Shown in pieces: positions 34,701 to 43,751 of a DNA stretch of 64,000 bases. The translations under genes and the position numbers were made by a program. Every line of letters starts with the position of its first letter. Positions within the stretch are counted from its first letter, which is position 1. Below the pieces are notes generated by a model. It saw nothing but the letters and a program-made list of their open reading frames with translations. It did no database searches and was not told the DNA's origin. Origin of the DNA: Fragum whitleyi (Eukaryota; Mollusca; Bivalvia; Cardiida; Cardiidae); the NCBI GenBank assembly GCA_948146395.1, contig OX411543.1:60255689-60319688 (forward strand). Direction: 5' to 3'.

Positions 34701-37070
34701 CTCCTTCATATCTTAGCCGCCGTCGTAGCGCAGTTGGTAGCGCGTCGGACTTACAATCTAGAGGTCCCGGGTTCGATCCCCGACGGCGGCACTCATTCTT
34801 TTCGACTATTTGTCTCTCACCAATGGGTTGATAATCGTAGACCTATGTGAGGTAGTAGCTGGAGGCTAGGAAAGAATGTGATGGTTGTACTGGTGGGAGA
34901 AATACCAGGAATCCATTGTTAGGTGCTCCAGCCGCCGCGATATAACTGAAATAATGTTGAAAGCGGCGTTAAACTCCATTCAATCAATCAACCTTCATAT
35001 CTTAATCTTAATGAAATATGAATCTCTGATTAAGATATGAAGGAGACAAAGAAAGAAGTAAACATTTTTATGTTTTGACCCTTCAAAAGCAGTTTTGACG
35101 CCTATAAATTCATGGTCAATTGGGTCAATGAATCATGAATTTGAAAAAAGCACAAGTCCTGGAACAATGGAACACTATTCTGTGCTACATATACAGTTAG
35201 TTACATCGTGAAATTGACATTCATATCAATCAAAACCAAGCGCTCGAATCATTCATTCCAAACACTCACTCAAACCAATCAAAAACGCTCCAAAATGACT
35301 AAAAAGGATAAAATCGAGTGCTCCATTAAAATGAATATCAAGAGAAAAAAAATTGATTCTTTACAGGCTGCGCGATCTGCATAGACTGAGAAGAATCGAT
35401 ATTTTTTTCAACTGAATTTCATTTTTAGCTCCACTGGCTTAAAGCCACTGGGGCTATTGTCATGGCGTTGTGTCCGTCCGTCCGTCCATGCGTGCGTGCG
35501 TCCGGTCGAAAACTTTTCTTTAAAAATCTTCTCCTCAGAAACTACTACATGAATTTCAAACTTCACAGGAATGATCCTTGGATGACTCTCTTTCAAAATT
35601 GTGCAAGAAATTTTGATCCAATGAAAAACACAGATTTAATGGGCGTGGCTAATTTCTAAATATGGTAAAAGGTGAGTTTTCTCAGATTCTAATCAATGTA
35701 TACCAATTACATTTGACATGAATGATCATCGGGTGACCTTTTATCAGTCTTAAAAAAATCATTGTGATCGGATGGAAAATATGCATTTAATGGGCGGAGG
35801 TCAATTCTGTATATATTATATAGTGGAAACTTTGAAAATCATTTTCTCAGAATGTAAGTGATGGAGTATTTCAGCCAAATTTCACTGGAATGTTTCTTGA
35901 GTGACCCTTTATCAGTCTACAAAAAATCATTGTGATCGGATGAAAAATATGCATTTTATGGGCGGAGGTCATTTCTCTATATGCTATACTGTGGATAATT
36001 GAAAATCATTTTCTCAGAATATAATTCTTGGATATCAACCAAATTTCACTGGAATGATCCGTGAGTGACCCTTTATCAGTGTACCAAAAAAATATTATGA
36101 TTGGATAAAAAATATGTATTTTATGGGCGGAGGTCATTTCTCAATATGTTAAATAGTCGAAACTATGAAAATTATTTTCTCAGAATGTAACTGATGGATA
36201 TCAATCAAACATTTTTGGTATGATCTTTGGGTGACCCATTATCATGCAGCCAAAAATTATTTTGATTTGATGAAAAATATGTCTTTTCAGAGTGGATGTC
36301 ATTTCCCTAGTTGTTATATAGTTGAAACTTTGAAAATCATTTTCAACATCAGTAAACCCAGAATATCTAAAAATGTAGTCAAAACATTTATTTGTTTTTA
36401 CAAGAATTTCAAGCCTGTGGAGCGACACAAGCCATTCATGGCTTTCTGGTTTTCATTTATTTTATTTATTTTTTTGCTCCTCGATTGTAATCGATGTTTA
36501 TTATCTTGTTGTCATATGATGGGCAATATATAAATAATATTACCTTATAACATCTGTTTCCCCATGACATCGAGCACAAAATCTGTTTTTGAACAACGCC
36601 CCATTTTTGCTGCTGACGGCTACAATATCATCATAAACCACCTGGTTGAAATAGTTCCCCATGCACTTGGCACGTAGAACTTCATTTCCAACGAAGTCTG
36701 ACGGGCAAAAGTCGATAAATCTGAAAAACTGCAACTCGCTTTTATGCAGTGCAAGTTCACTTTTAGACCCATCTTTAAAATACAATGGTTTACATTCAAG
36801 AGTTCTGTCCGTGGATTTTTCGATAGCCGAGTTACCGTTTTCGTGGTAGAAGTCCGGGCATGAGTCTCCGTAAGCAACCGAATATTCGTCACAAAAACAG
36901 TCCATACAGCAAGGCTGTGTATCACCAGTTGAATTGAATACCCTCAGGCTACTGACCGTACAAAAGTCATTGTAAGGACATGCCATTCTTAAGGAATCAA
37001 AGAAGTGTGTTGATTTCTCACTGAAACTCCCAGATATGGCAAGAAGTAAGAAAATCAATAACTGCTTCAT
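24921..37070 (-). CDS. Four-exon gene: secreted Cys-rich protein like a mollusc orphan-GPCR ectodomain
   Basis: I joined four minus-strand exons: 37070-36544, 33868-33648, 30042-29813 and 25706-24921. Donor and acceptor phases agree at every junction (2/1, 1/2, 0/0) and give 1764 nt, 587 residues plus TAG. The protein has a signal peptide (about 1-17), a CC..C.CD...CPD block like a reduced somatomedin-B motif (54-72) and two copies of FKN-x-FCA-x-C (160-168 and 265-273). A long C-terminal region opens with C-x4-C...C and includes a FFLCPY segment. From my knowledge of the family, such repeats occur in the N-terminal region of molluscan Methuselah/adhesion-type orphan receptors. No seven-helix exon was found, so it is either a secreted form, a truncated gene, or an incomplete model. 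The splice model is well supported; the family name is tentative and no search was run. Confidence 0.7.
25744..26137 (-). mobile_element. MITE family A in intron 3
   Basis: ACAGTTACTAACATCG at 25744 and ...CAACTGT at 26137 are inverted termini. The central GATATTGATTACCCCCC hairpin arm is present. It lies 37 nt upstream (in gene sense) of the exon 4 acceptor. Confidence 0.75.
26185..27732. mobile_element. DNA transposon T, copy 2, interrupted by a SINE
   Basis: Same body as 15643-16877. The left end AAAGCTATGGTCACATTTACG and right end CGTAAATGTGACTAAGCCTT are inverted repeats. A SINE (26616-26891) interrupts it, so the uninterrupted length is about 1.26 kb. Lies in intron 3 of the GPCR-like gene. 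Confidence 0.75.
26616..26891 (+). mobile_element. tRNA-derived SINE, family 1, with 15-bp target duplication
   Basis: It is flanked by TCATGATTAGATTTT at 26601-26615 and 26892-26906. The empty site survives in transposon T copy 1 near 16062-16076. The tRNA-like head GCCGCCACC...GTTCGATCC...GGTGGCGGC has A and B boxes; the body and the CAAACAAACAAA tail follow. Length 276 bp. The head is SINE-derived, not a stand-alone tRNA gene. Confidence 0.9.
27763..28206 (+). mobile_element. MITE family A in intron 3
   Basis: ACAGTTTATAACGTCGTG opens and CACGATGTTCTTAACTGT closes the element. The interior blocks are typical of the family. Confidence 0.75.
28230..28590 (+). repeat. Repeat family K, copy 1
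   Basis: Shares with 52258-52660 the blocks GAACATCGCTCGGAC, TTTCCGTAAACTGGAAAGTA, TTTGTGACGTCATAT, ACCCACGTGCGAA and TGAATCGCCGA. No terminal inverted repeats recognised. Contains a CRE-like TGACGTCA. Confidence 0.65.
28988..29185 (+). mobile_element. MITE family A, left half
   Basis: GCAGTTAGTAACATCATGG opens it and the 'cgctccat' and 'cactcaaac' blocks follow. The right half is missing. Confidence 0.55.
29213..29602. mobile_element. Foldback element with repeated GGACTCC words and a perfect hairpin
   Basis: The ends GGTTCGACACTAAGG and CAGGAGTAAGTGTCAACC are imperfect inverted repeats. GGACTCC or GGAGTCC occurs about seven times, mostly in the outer parts. The centre is a perfect 27-bp stem (29436-29494). 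It lies in intron 3. Confidence 0.6.
29436..29494. repeat. Perfect 27-bp hairpin, 5-nt loop
   Basis: Arms 29436-29462 and 29468-29494 are exact reverse complements (AACATTGTGGAAAAG... outermost) around ATAAC. Intronic in the GPCR-like gene. Confidence 0.9.
29813..30042 (-). CDS. Exon 3 (230 nt)
   Basis: The acceptor ATATATTTCAG|GA at 30042 supplies the last two bases of an Arg codon begun in exon 2. It encodes the second FKNAFCANC motif and a Cys further on. The strong donor AAAAG|GTATGT (intron from 29812) ends in phase 0. Its 3' splice site lies 12 nt from the end of a MITE E inserted at 30055-30321. Confidence 0.75.
30055..30321. mobile_element. MITE family E, complete copy (267 bp)
   Basis: AAATGTGACCC at 30055 and GGGTCACATTT ending at 30321 are inverted repeats extending about 24 bp with mismatches (...CGAAAAG / CTTTTCG...). 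It lies 12 nt upstream (in gene sense) of the exon 3 acceptor. Confidence 0.8.
30322..33647. other. Intron 2 remainder, no exon recognised
   Basis: Intronic under the gene model. It includes a short palindrome around 'gaaattgcttgagtcaagcaatttc' (about 30519-30543) and diverged repeats, but no coding exon or RNA gene that I could support. Confidence 0.45.
33648..33868 (-). CDS. Exon 2 (221 nt)
   Basis: The acceptor TTTCTGGACAG|G starts the exon at 33868. The first G completes the split Arg codon from exon 1, after which WNLKVLKC follows; in related receptors a W..L..C segment follows the CAxC motif. The donor ACAC|GTAAGA (intron from 33647) leaves one base. It encodes about 73 residues with four Cys and a charged EERLADEDRK stretch. 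Nothing else in the 6.5-kb gap between exons 1 and 3 was needed to make the phases agree. Confidence 0.7.
33900..34195 (-). mobile_element. MITE-like repeat family B, copy 2
   Basis: Inverse-orientation match to 24595-24905: ACTTAGTGT, CAAACGAGGTTGGAGAA, CAATACACTTAGTACGTATTAT and ATGGGATGTTATCACA. Lies in intron 1. Confidence 0.65.
34485..34649. mobile_element. TTAA MITE family F, copy 1 (165 bp)
   Basis: TTAAGGTTGTGGACCCGTAA opens it, and the close reads TTACGGTTCCACTACCTTAA. The centre is a 15-bp perfect stem, GAGGTTTCCTAATGA-AAA-TCATTAGGAAACCTC. Further copies at 51179, 51385 and 57267. Confidence 0.85.
34716..34991 (+). mobile_element. tRNA-derived SINE, family 1, with 13-bp target duplication
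   Basis: CCTTCATATCTTA flanks it at 34703-34715 and 34992-35004. The head GCCGCCGTCGTAGCGCAGTTGG...GTTCGATCCCCGACGGCGGC (positions 34716-34790) keeps a good acceptor stem and A/B boxes. The tail is CAATCAATCAA. Length 276 bp, the same as the copy at 26616. Confidence 0.9.
35203..35345 (+). mobile_element. MITE family A, left end only
   Basis: ACAGTTAGTTACATCGTG followed by the standard left body; truncated at about 35345 just before a Helentron-like element. Confidence 0.6.
35427..36450 (+). mobile_element. Helentron/DINE-like element H2, longest copy (about 1.02 kb)
   Basis: 5' hairpin 35427-35455. GTCC microsatellite at about 35472-35487. Core units anchored by CTCAG at 35681, 35846, 36013 and 36179 (spacing 165, 167, 166). 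3' subterminal repeat AGCCTGTGGAGC 36412-36423, hairpin 36429-36444 and CTGGT 36446-36450. It lies in intron 1, about 90 bp downstream of the exon 1 donor, antisense to the gene. Confidence 0.8.
36544..37070 (-). CDS. Exon 1: signal peptide and first Cys-rich region
   Basis: ATG at 37070-37068 has A at -3 (AGAAAATGA). The N-terminus MKQLLIFLLLAISGSFS is a typical signal peptide. Twelve or more Cys follow, including CC at 54-55, and the exon ends in FKNRFCARCHGETDVI. The donor is AAG|GTAATA (intron from 36543), leaving two bases (AG) of a split Arg codon. A repeat-derived sequence lies about 80 bp upstream of the ATG, so the promoter may sit in transposon DNA. Confidence 0.75.
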
Positions 37071-37148
37071 TTTCTTTTAATTTGAAAGTCCCATCTAAAG
37101 TCGGCTCTACATCTGAAATATTCGCCTTTCTTCTTCCTGTTGCTGTTA

Positions 37149-37325
37149 CAGTCAAACCTGTCTTAGCGGCCACGTGTATTCAGCAAGCAACCTGTCTTAT
37201 GCAAGCGGTCAATGAGTTCCCAAATGAACCATTTGCACTGAAATTGACCTGTATCAAGCAAGCACCTGTCTTAAGCAAGCGCTTTTTGAATATCCTTTGG
37301 GTGCTTGCTTAAGACAATTTTACTG
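37149..37325. repeat. Repeat family L upstream of the GPCR-like gene
   Basis: Repeated words CTGTCTTA[AT]GC[AG]AGCG and GTCAAACCTGTCTTAGCGGCCAC resemble segments at about 39395-39700 and 59835-60133 (AAGCGACCAC...GTGGTCGCTT). It begins about 80 bp upstream of the start codon at 37070. Confidence 0.5.
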
Positions 37326-37512
37326 TTTTATTTTCATGGAACAACAATAATTCATCAGTACGTTACCGCATTATGTAAGTTCTCCTACATTGAGTGTTCA
37401 GAGCAAGATGTACACGGCGTCTATAGAATTCATAGACACTTAGTACAGACTTGCGCTGAACCCTCGATTTTTACTGAAACTTTAAGCAATTTTGCATTCA
37501 AGCGACTTTTTG

Positions 37513-37936
37513 CGCTTATAATATGACCAACGTCGCGGGAGTGAAATAACGCCCTTGAATATTTTTTATATTACACGAGTGTTATAACAATAAAGGAATA
37601 ACTATAAAAATGAGCTCAGAGCGAATCGCAACGCTATTTTGTAACTGCGAAAATGACGTCATAGTATTCATATTTGGACGTCAGTTTTAAAAGGCGTTAT
37701 AAGTTTCGCGAAAAATTGAAATGTAAAATATTAAGAATTTGACGATTTTTCGGAAAAATTCGGGTCAAATTATACATAGAATATCAAAATTGTGCTTATA
37801 AAATACATAATTTATTAAACACGTCATCTAAAACAGATAAAAACTCGGCACAGCCTCGTTTTTATCTGTTTATAGATGACTCGTTTAATAAATTCCGTAT
37901 TTCATGACCACTCATTCAATATCCTCTATTTATCAA
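37513..37936 (+). mobile_element. MITE-like repeat family C, copy 2
   Basis: Matches 23807-24222 throughout; CRE-like ATGACGTCAT is retained, but the ATGCAAAT word is mutated (ATAAAAAT). The hairpin is centred on ACTCGGCACAGCCTCG. The segment just before it (about 37390-37470) resembles one arm of the palindrome at 54378. Confidence 0.7.
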
Positions 37937-38474
37937 ATGTTTGCACGAATAAAAACACTAATATGTATTACGTGAGGGTTAAAGAATGAAAAGGTTTCCT
38001 TGCGAAATCATTTATATGCAGTAAACGCTATTAAAGCGTCAAAATATACTGAACAAAAATGTTCGCGATCATTTTTTTTTTCATCGTTTCCTAAAAGATC
38101 ATTTCAATTTCAAACGTCAGTTTATTCTACTATAGACGTCCACAGCCCGGATGTATGGATTTGTAAAAAATGGGGCAAAGTCAAATGGTTAGGCAACAAG
38201 AGAATGTCCCTGTGCCGAAAAGCAAGCAAACAAACCAACAAAAGCACAACACCTGGCATCAGAAAGAAAGCCTAAAGTCTTAGAAATATTTCGCATTGCG
38301 GGTAAACTGGGTGTCATTTTTCAAAGTCGTCCCGCTTTTCAAGTTATATCGCATGGAAATGCATCTGTTCGCGTCTTTCAACAATACTTTTGGGTAAATT
38401 CTTTTTCTTTTTTCGCTTATATGGTCTAAATGAGTTTATTTGGAAAGGTGTGGTATGGAATTGCCAGTTTTTTA

Positions 38475-38715
38475 ATGGGGTTTTACGCCGCTTTAAACAC
38501 CTTTTCATTTATATCGCAAAGGCTGGAGCACCTCACAATGAATTCCTGGTATTTCACACCATTACTACCATTACATTCTTTCCTAGTCTCCAGCTGCTTT
38601 CTCACATAGGTCTACGTTTATCGACCCATTGGTGAGAGACAAGTAGTCGGAAAGAATGAGTGCCACCGTCGGGAATCGAACCCTGGATCTCTAGATTGAC
38701 AGTCCGACGGTATTA
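38475..38715 (-). mobile_element. SINE family 1, minus strand, 5' truncated or decayed
   Basis: Minus strand: a head with GGTTCGATTCCCGACGGTGGCAC, a body with 'ctcaccaatggg', 'cctatgtgag' and 'ggagactagg', and a 3' end near 'aaagcggcgtaaaac'. Confidence 0.7.
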
Positions 38716-38857
38716 CCAGTAGCAACACGTTCAAATCGTACTGGTTAATACTAGCTTTAAGTTATTGGCTAGATCATCAAATTTCAATTATGGCTGCCAT
38801 TGTAGTTCATTGAACGAAACAATCCTATAAGGTCATATTAATTTATTTTATAATTTG

Positions 38858-38960
38858 ACCTACGTCGCGGGAAAGATATAACCCCGCTGAATACTTTTAT
38901 ATATTACACGGGTGTTATTACACTAGTGAAATATTAATGCAAATGAACAAAAAATCAGAC
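38858..38960 (+). mobile_element. MITE-like repeat family C, 5' fragment
   Basis: Begins TATAATTTGACCTACGTCGCGGG and includes ATGCAAATGA, then diverges. Confidence 0.55.
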
Positions 38961-39394
38961 AGCTTAGTCACATTTTCGTTATGAAAATAACGTCAAGTAA
39001 AAGCTGTCTTTTGATGGGCGATTCGGATAATAGGGATTTTAGCTAGCTGTGAAAGAAAACTTCAAACATGTTTTTATCTATCTATGTGACTATTTTTTGA
39101 AGGGCGATTCGGATCATAGAGATTTTAGCAAGCCGTGAAAGAAAAGCTATCTTTTGAAGGGCGATACGGATAATAGGTACTTTAGCCAACCACAAAAGAA
39201 AAAATAAAGCATACATTTGTATTATTTTATATTTATTATCTATTTATTTATGTACTTTCAATTACATTCTTTTTCAAATCAAAATTGCCATTGACAAATT
39301 TAACTGTTTTTCGAAAAGGTATAGCCAGACATTGATATAAATATATGCGGTATTAAAAGCTGTGATTTGCTAATGATTACAGAAAAACTTGTAT

Positions 39395-39700
39395 AAAGCG
39401 ACTACAAACGGGACAAGCGGTCCTTTTAGAAAATGGTCGCTTAATACACGCTTTGTTTGCATAATTTTGAATGCATATGTATATTATTGTGGATTTCTCA
39501 ATTATCCTATACTGTTAAAACTTAAAAGAATCGTCTTATGGAGAGGATTCTAGTGAGTTTTAACAACATTGGATTCATTCACAATGATTATTATACCAAT
39601 GCTATCTACCTCTTCAGATATTTCGATTTAAAGAAGGGGAATTAGAAAACGGCCGCTTGATAAAAATAGTCGCTTTATAGTCGTGGCGGCTTGAGCAAGA
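39395..39700. repeat. Repeat family L, second copy
   Basis: AAGCGACTACAA near the left and ATAGTCGCTTTATAGTCG near the right are inverted. Contains GAATCGTCTTATGGAGAGGATTC-like text seen in other foldbacks. Confidence 0.45.
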
Positions 39701-40262
39701 TTGACCGTATTTTCATATGTTCCTGTACCTGGATACTTGAGGAACCTGTCCTATTTTCAGAATCTGAATGAATGATTGTCTATACATGCATTCTGTGCAA
39801 GTAAGAATGAAATCGGACGAAAATTATCAACAATATAGCACTAACGAAAGTATTTTAGCGATATGAGATAAAGCACATGTCCCCGTGACCCATTTTTGAA
39901 AAGAAAGATCCTTATGTTGTTTATCGTTCCATGCTATTTTGAAGCCAATCGAATGAAAGCTTTTGACTCTATTCCGATCATATGGGAATGTGAACGCAAG
40001 GACAGAACACGTACAACAACCACGCCATCGTTATTGCTATTCCGACCTTTATTCAGTGGAGGTAAATTAATACCGGTATTATCGTACATATTAAATTTTC
40101 ATTCCTATCTTTTTTGCCTAGTATATGTGTGGCACTTAAGGCTGTGGAAAAAAATTCAACAAAATATACAATTTCTCTATCTAACTAAGAATAATGTTCA
40201 AGCAATTTGATATATTGTGAAAATAACCCGATTTAATGAACTTATAGACCAGCAATTTAGAC

Positions 40263-40324
40263 TGAGTGATCAAAGGTCAATTTTGTCTATACAGGTATAG
40301 ACAAAATTGACCTTTGATCACTCA
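40263..40324. repeat. Perfect 30-bp palindrome, 2-nt centre
   Basis: Arms 40263-40292 (TGAGTGATCAAAGG... outermost) and 40295-40324 are exact reverse complements around AG. Weaker pairing (about 14 of 20) continues outward, giving about 50-nt arms. Confidence 0.92.
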
Positions 40325-40647
40325 CTTAAACTTGTAGATCTATACATGGCCTTGTTTACAGATCAAACTTTTCCCGTTTTTCGATCATTACCTGTTACCC
40401 GACCATTGTATCATCACTATGTACCTTTAGGTATCAACTTCTGAAAATCAGTCTTCAATTCTTTTCTGGAGATGATTTGCAGATGGTCATACGGACAAAC
40501 ATCAGATCAGTTTTGATATCTAGTACTGACTACTTATTTACGACTTGCAATACCTGGGTCCCTTATAACCGGGCCGAAATTTGTATGTTCGAAGCCCCTT
40601 TAGAGAAATTCTCTATGTGCCTTTGTATTTAATTATAATATCGAAAT

Positions 40648-41046
40648 TTATAATAGGACCTACGTCGCCTGAGTGAAATAACCCCGTTGAATATTTTTGT
40701 TATTACACTAGTGGAATAACTATGCAAATGAGCTTAGAACGAATAGCAACGCTTTTTTGTAACCGCGAAAATGACGTCATAATCTATGTTTTGTGACGTC
40801 AATTTTAAACGGCGTTATAAGTTTCGCGGAAAATTGAAACGTTGAATTTCAAGAATTTTGTCGATTTTGCGCTAAAATTCGGGTCTTATTATAAACAGAG
40901 TATAAAATTTGTGCTCATAAAATACAGATTTTATTAAACTTGTCATCTAAAACAGATAAAAACTCGGCGCAGCCTCGTTTTTATCTGTTTATAGATGACT
41001 CGTTTAATAAATTCAGTATTCAATGACCACTCATTCAACATCCTCT
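40648..41046 (+). mobile_element. MITE-like repeat family C, copy 3
   Basis: Full copy: TATAATAGGACCTACGTCGCC start, ATGCAAAT and ATGACGTCAT present, hairpin about 40931-41013, end CAACATCCTCTATGTA. Confidence 0.75.
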
Positions 41047-41219
41047 ATGTATTGACAGAAAGCATGGGGTAATCTAGTGCCCGCGGATAACGAGATCACG
41101 GGTATCCGAATTTCTACTCGTACCAGCTTACCGATATCACGCTATAGGCCTACAATCAATCCCAATGCTCGAATCCCAAAAGCATTATGATTTTTCACAA
41201 AATCTTGCTTTCTTAGGAC

Positions 41220-41440
41220 AAAAAAGCCATTGGTTGGTCAATGAAGATACACAAACAGAAAAAATACGTAGATTTTTATTAAAGGGAGACAATACAATAT
41301 CGGTGATTTTGGCTAATTGGACGGAATCACAATCACTCCATAATATTAACCCCTTTAGTTTAGTTCAAAACCCCTCATTGAATTTCATTCCAAAATCAGT
41401 CGAAAATCATTCACCTTATCAGTTTCACGTGGTTACATAT
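41220..41440 (+). mobile_element. MITE family A, right part, diverged
   Basis: TTAAAGGGAGACAATACAATATCGG hairpin-arm remnant, then TTCATTCCAAAATCA and CACCTTATCAGTTTCACG. The open frame here is repeat-derived. Confidence 0.5.
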
Positions 41441-42184
41441 ACATATTGCATTATGTCAGATGCGACCAGTCTAAAAATAGCATCGCAGAGTAATCTCTAC
41501 TATAGGCAAATTTTGCGCGGTGAGCCGTGAAATTAAATTTTTACTGTTTGATTCTCGTGTCATTTGTTCGAAATAGATAAAACAGGTTATAACAACTCAT
41601 TAAGAAAGCTCGAAATTTACTTTTTAAACCAACGTCATTACTTGTCTTTAAACGTTAGGTTCGTTCAAACATGTACTTTCATAATTTCAGTGAAGGGATC
41701 GGGCTAAATTCCTATCATTTGCTTTTTAACTATATCCGATTTACCTATGGTAATGGACTCAGCGCCAACGTCAGAGCTCAGCTTTGAAAATACACCTATA
41801 TAGTAAACGAAGTTCTTTTAACTTGTTTGAAACTTACAGGTGCCTTCGAATGTACCGTGCGTCATCGCCGTAGGCATGGGCGTATCTAGGACTTTGAAAT
41901 TTAAGGATTATTTCTTTTACGCACTTTTGTAAATTGCATAGTGGGAGCAACGCTCATGGTAGGCAACGTTGTAGTTGCATCGGCGTAAAAAACTTCAGCA
42001 TACATTTTCTTAAAAAAGATAGGAATGAAAGTTCACTATCGAAATCATCAATTGAAAAAACTGAGAAAGAATGTAAGAATCGTGCCCTTTTAAATTTGAG
42101 TTTTTCACCATCCCGCACCTGCTGTGATGCTAGCCATTAAAACTTTTAGGCTCCATAGTTCGATTCAGATAGAAACATAATCAG

Positions 42185-42645
42185 GTTAGCAAGTTGAATG
42201 CTTTTAGAATGAAAGTAGATGATATTGAATAAGTATCTGGGGCGATTTTGAATGAATATTAAGGGAGTAAATATATGATCGCTAATTTCCCCCAGGTTGG
42301 ACGAAATTATGATACTTTATTACCCCCCCTTTAAAACAATATAAGTACTTTTCTATCAAAAGATTTGAGTGTATCCGCGGGCATTTGCAATTCATCGTCA
42401 GATACTAAAAACAAAAACACTGGATAACGTGTTTGGTTCGAATTAAGATGTGAAGCATTGCGAACATTTTCGAATACTTCGGAGCGTTTCTGATGGTTTG
42501 AGTGAGTATCTGAAATGAATGAATGATTGAATGAATGATTGAATGAATGAATGAATATTTTAATGAATGGGGCGTTGAGTGAGAGGTTAAGAATGGTTTA
42601 GAACGGAATCATTGTAAATTTCATGATATTTCTAACCGTATATAC
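42185..42645 (-). mobile_element. MITE family A, diverged copy with TGAA microsatellite
   Basis: Reversed orientation. Core GGGAGTAAATATATGATCGC...TTTATTACCCCCC. A (GAAT/TGAA)n expansion at about 42519-42562 lies in the 'gaatgaatgaatgg' block. Confidence 0.55.
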
Positions 42646-42959
42646 TTGGCGATAGAAGGCAATGTTCGGTTTGAATCATGACACTACTTCCGTTTATCCT
42701 GGAAAAAATATCGAATTCGGCGAAATCGTGATGTTTTTTAACATAGCATTTGTCAAACATATGATTGACTTGATAGGCATTCACAGATACTCGTTTTTAT
42801 CTCAAAGTATAAATGTAACAACACACGAGTGATAAATGTATCCATAAAAATAATGTATTAAACTATATGTAAATTCAAAGCTGAATTAAAACAGTTCTCA
42901 TCTCAAAGTAATTTCGATATCTTTCTTTTTCTAAGCCGTATTAGGAGTTAAGAACATCT

Positions 42960-43275
42960 TGAAATCTACTCTAACTAAGATATAAACCATTCTAAATTAC
43001 TCAATCAACGCTCCATTTATTCATTGCAAACACTCACCAAAACTATTCAAAAAGCGATCAAAATCACTAAAATATATCAATAAATACATTCAAATCGCTA
43101 CAAAAACACATAACTTCTCAGACTGTTGATTTAAGAAGCGTCTGGTAGGTTCGTGCATACATAGAAATCTATTAAATGAATCTTTACGGTAATAAATATC
43201 ACTTTTTTCGTTCTTTTTGAATTAAATTAGCGTTATTGTATAAACACCCTTAAATTTCATTTTCAACTCACTAAT
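42960..43275 (+). mobile_element. MITE family A, diverged copy
   Basis: ACCATTCTAAATTACTCAATCAACGCTCC, 'aagcgtctggtaggttc' and 'cttaaatttcattttcaactc' blocks in family order. Termini decayed. Confidence 0.5.
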
Positions 43276-43751
43276 TTCTTGATATCTTGTACCCTGTTTT
43301 ATTGGTGATAGTCACGGTGAACGGCTGTGTTTTTATGTTCTCTCGAATTTATTAGATTAAAGGATTTTACCAGCATAAATTACATGAGAAATTATACCAC
43401 AGACATTCAATGTGAAATAAAGTGATGAGTGATGACGAATTTCTGTGATACCGGCTGCGAATTTTGAGATTTGATGGAGATTTGATGGACAATTTTGAAT
43501 CATCAAATAATTCATAAATACGATAAAACTGTAAGTAACGATCTATTTATAGAAACCAAATAACATCGATTCAATCAGTTCGGCTTTGATAAGGCGTATC
43601 CCGTATTGTGTTTGGTGACTTGTCCTTACAATATAACGGTACAACAGTGCAAAGGGTGAACGGCTATCAATCTATAATACTATTATACGGAATACGGAGG
43701 CCAAGACAAGACATATATAGTTATATAGTGAAATACCGAGAAAGTGACAAA

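Noticed and set aside
34716..34790. Possible functional tRNA gene
   Set aside because: A good cloverleaf-like head with A and B boxes, but it is continuous with a SINE body and flanked by a 13-bp target duplication.
43608..43751. ORF1 start at GTG 43608
   Set aside because: GTG is not a normal eukaryotic start; ATG 43752 has a strong context and the upstream part has no recognisable domain.
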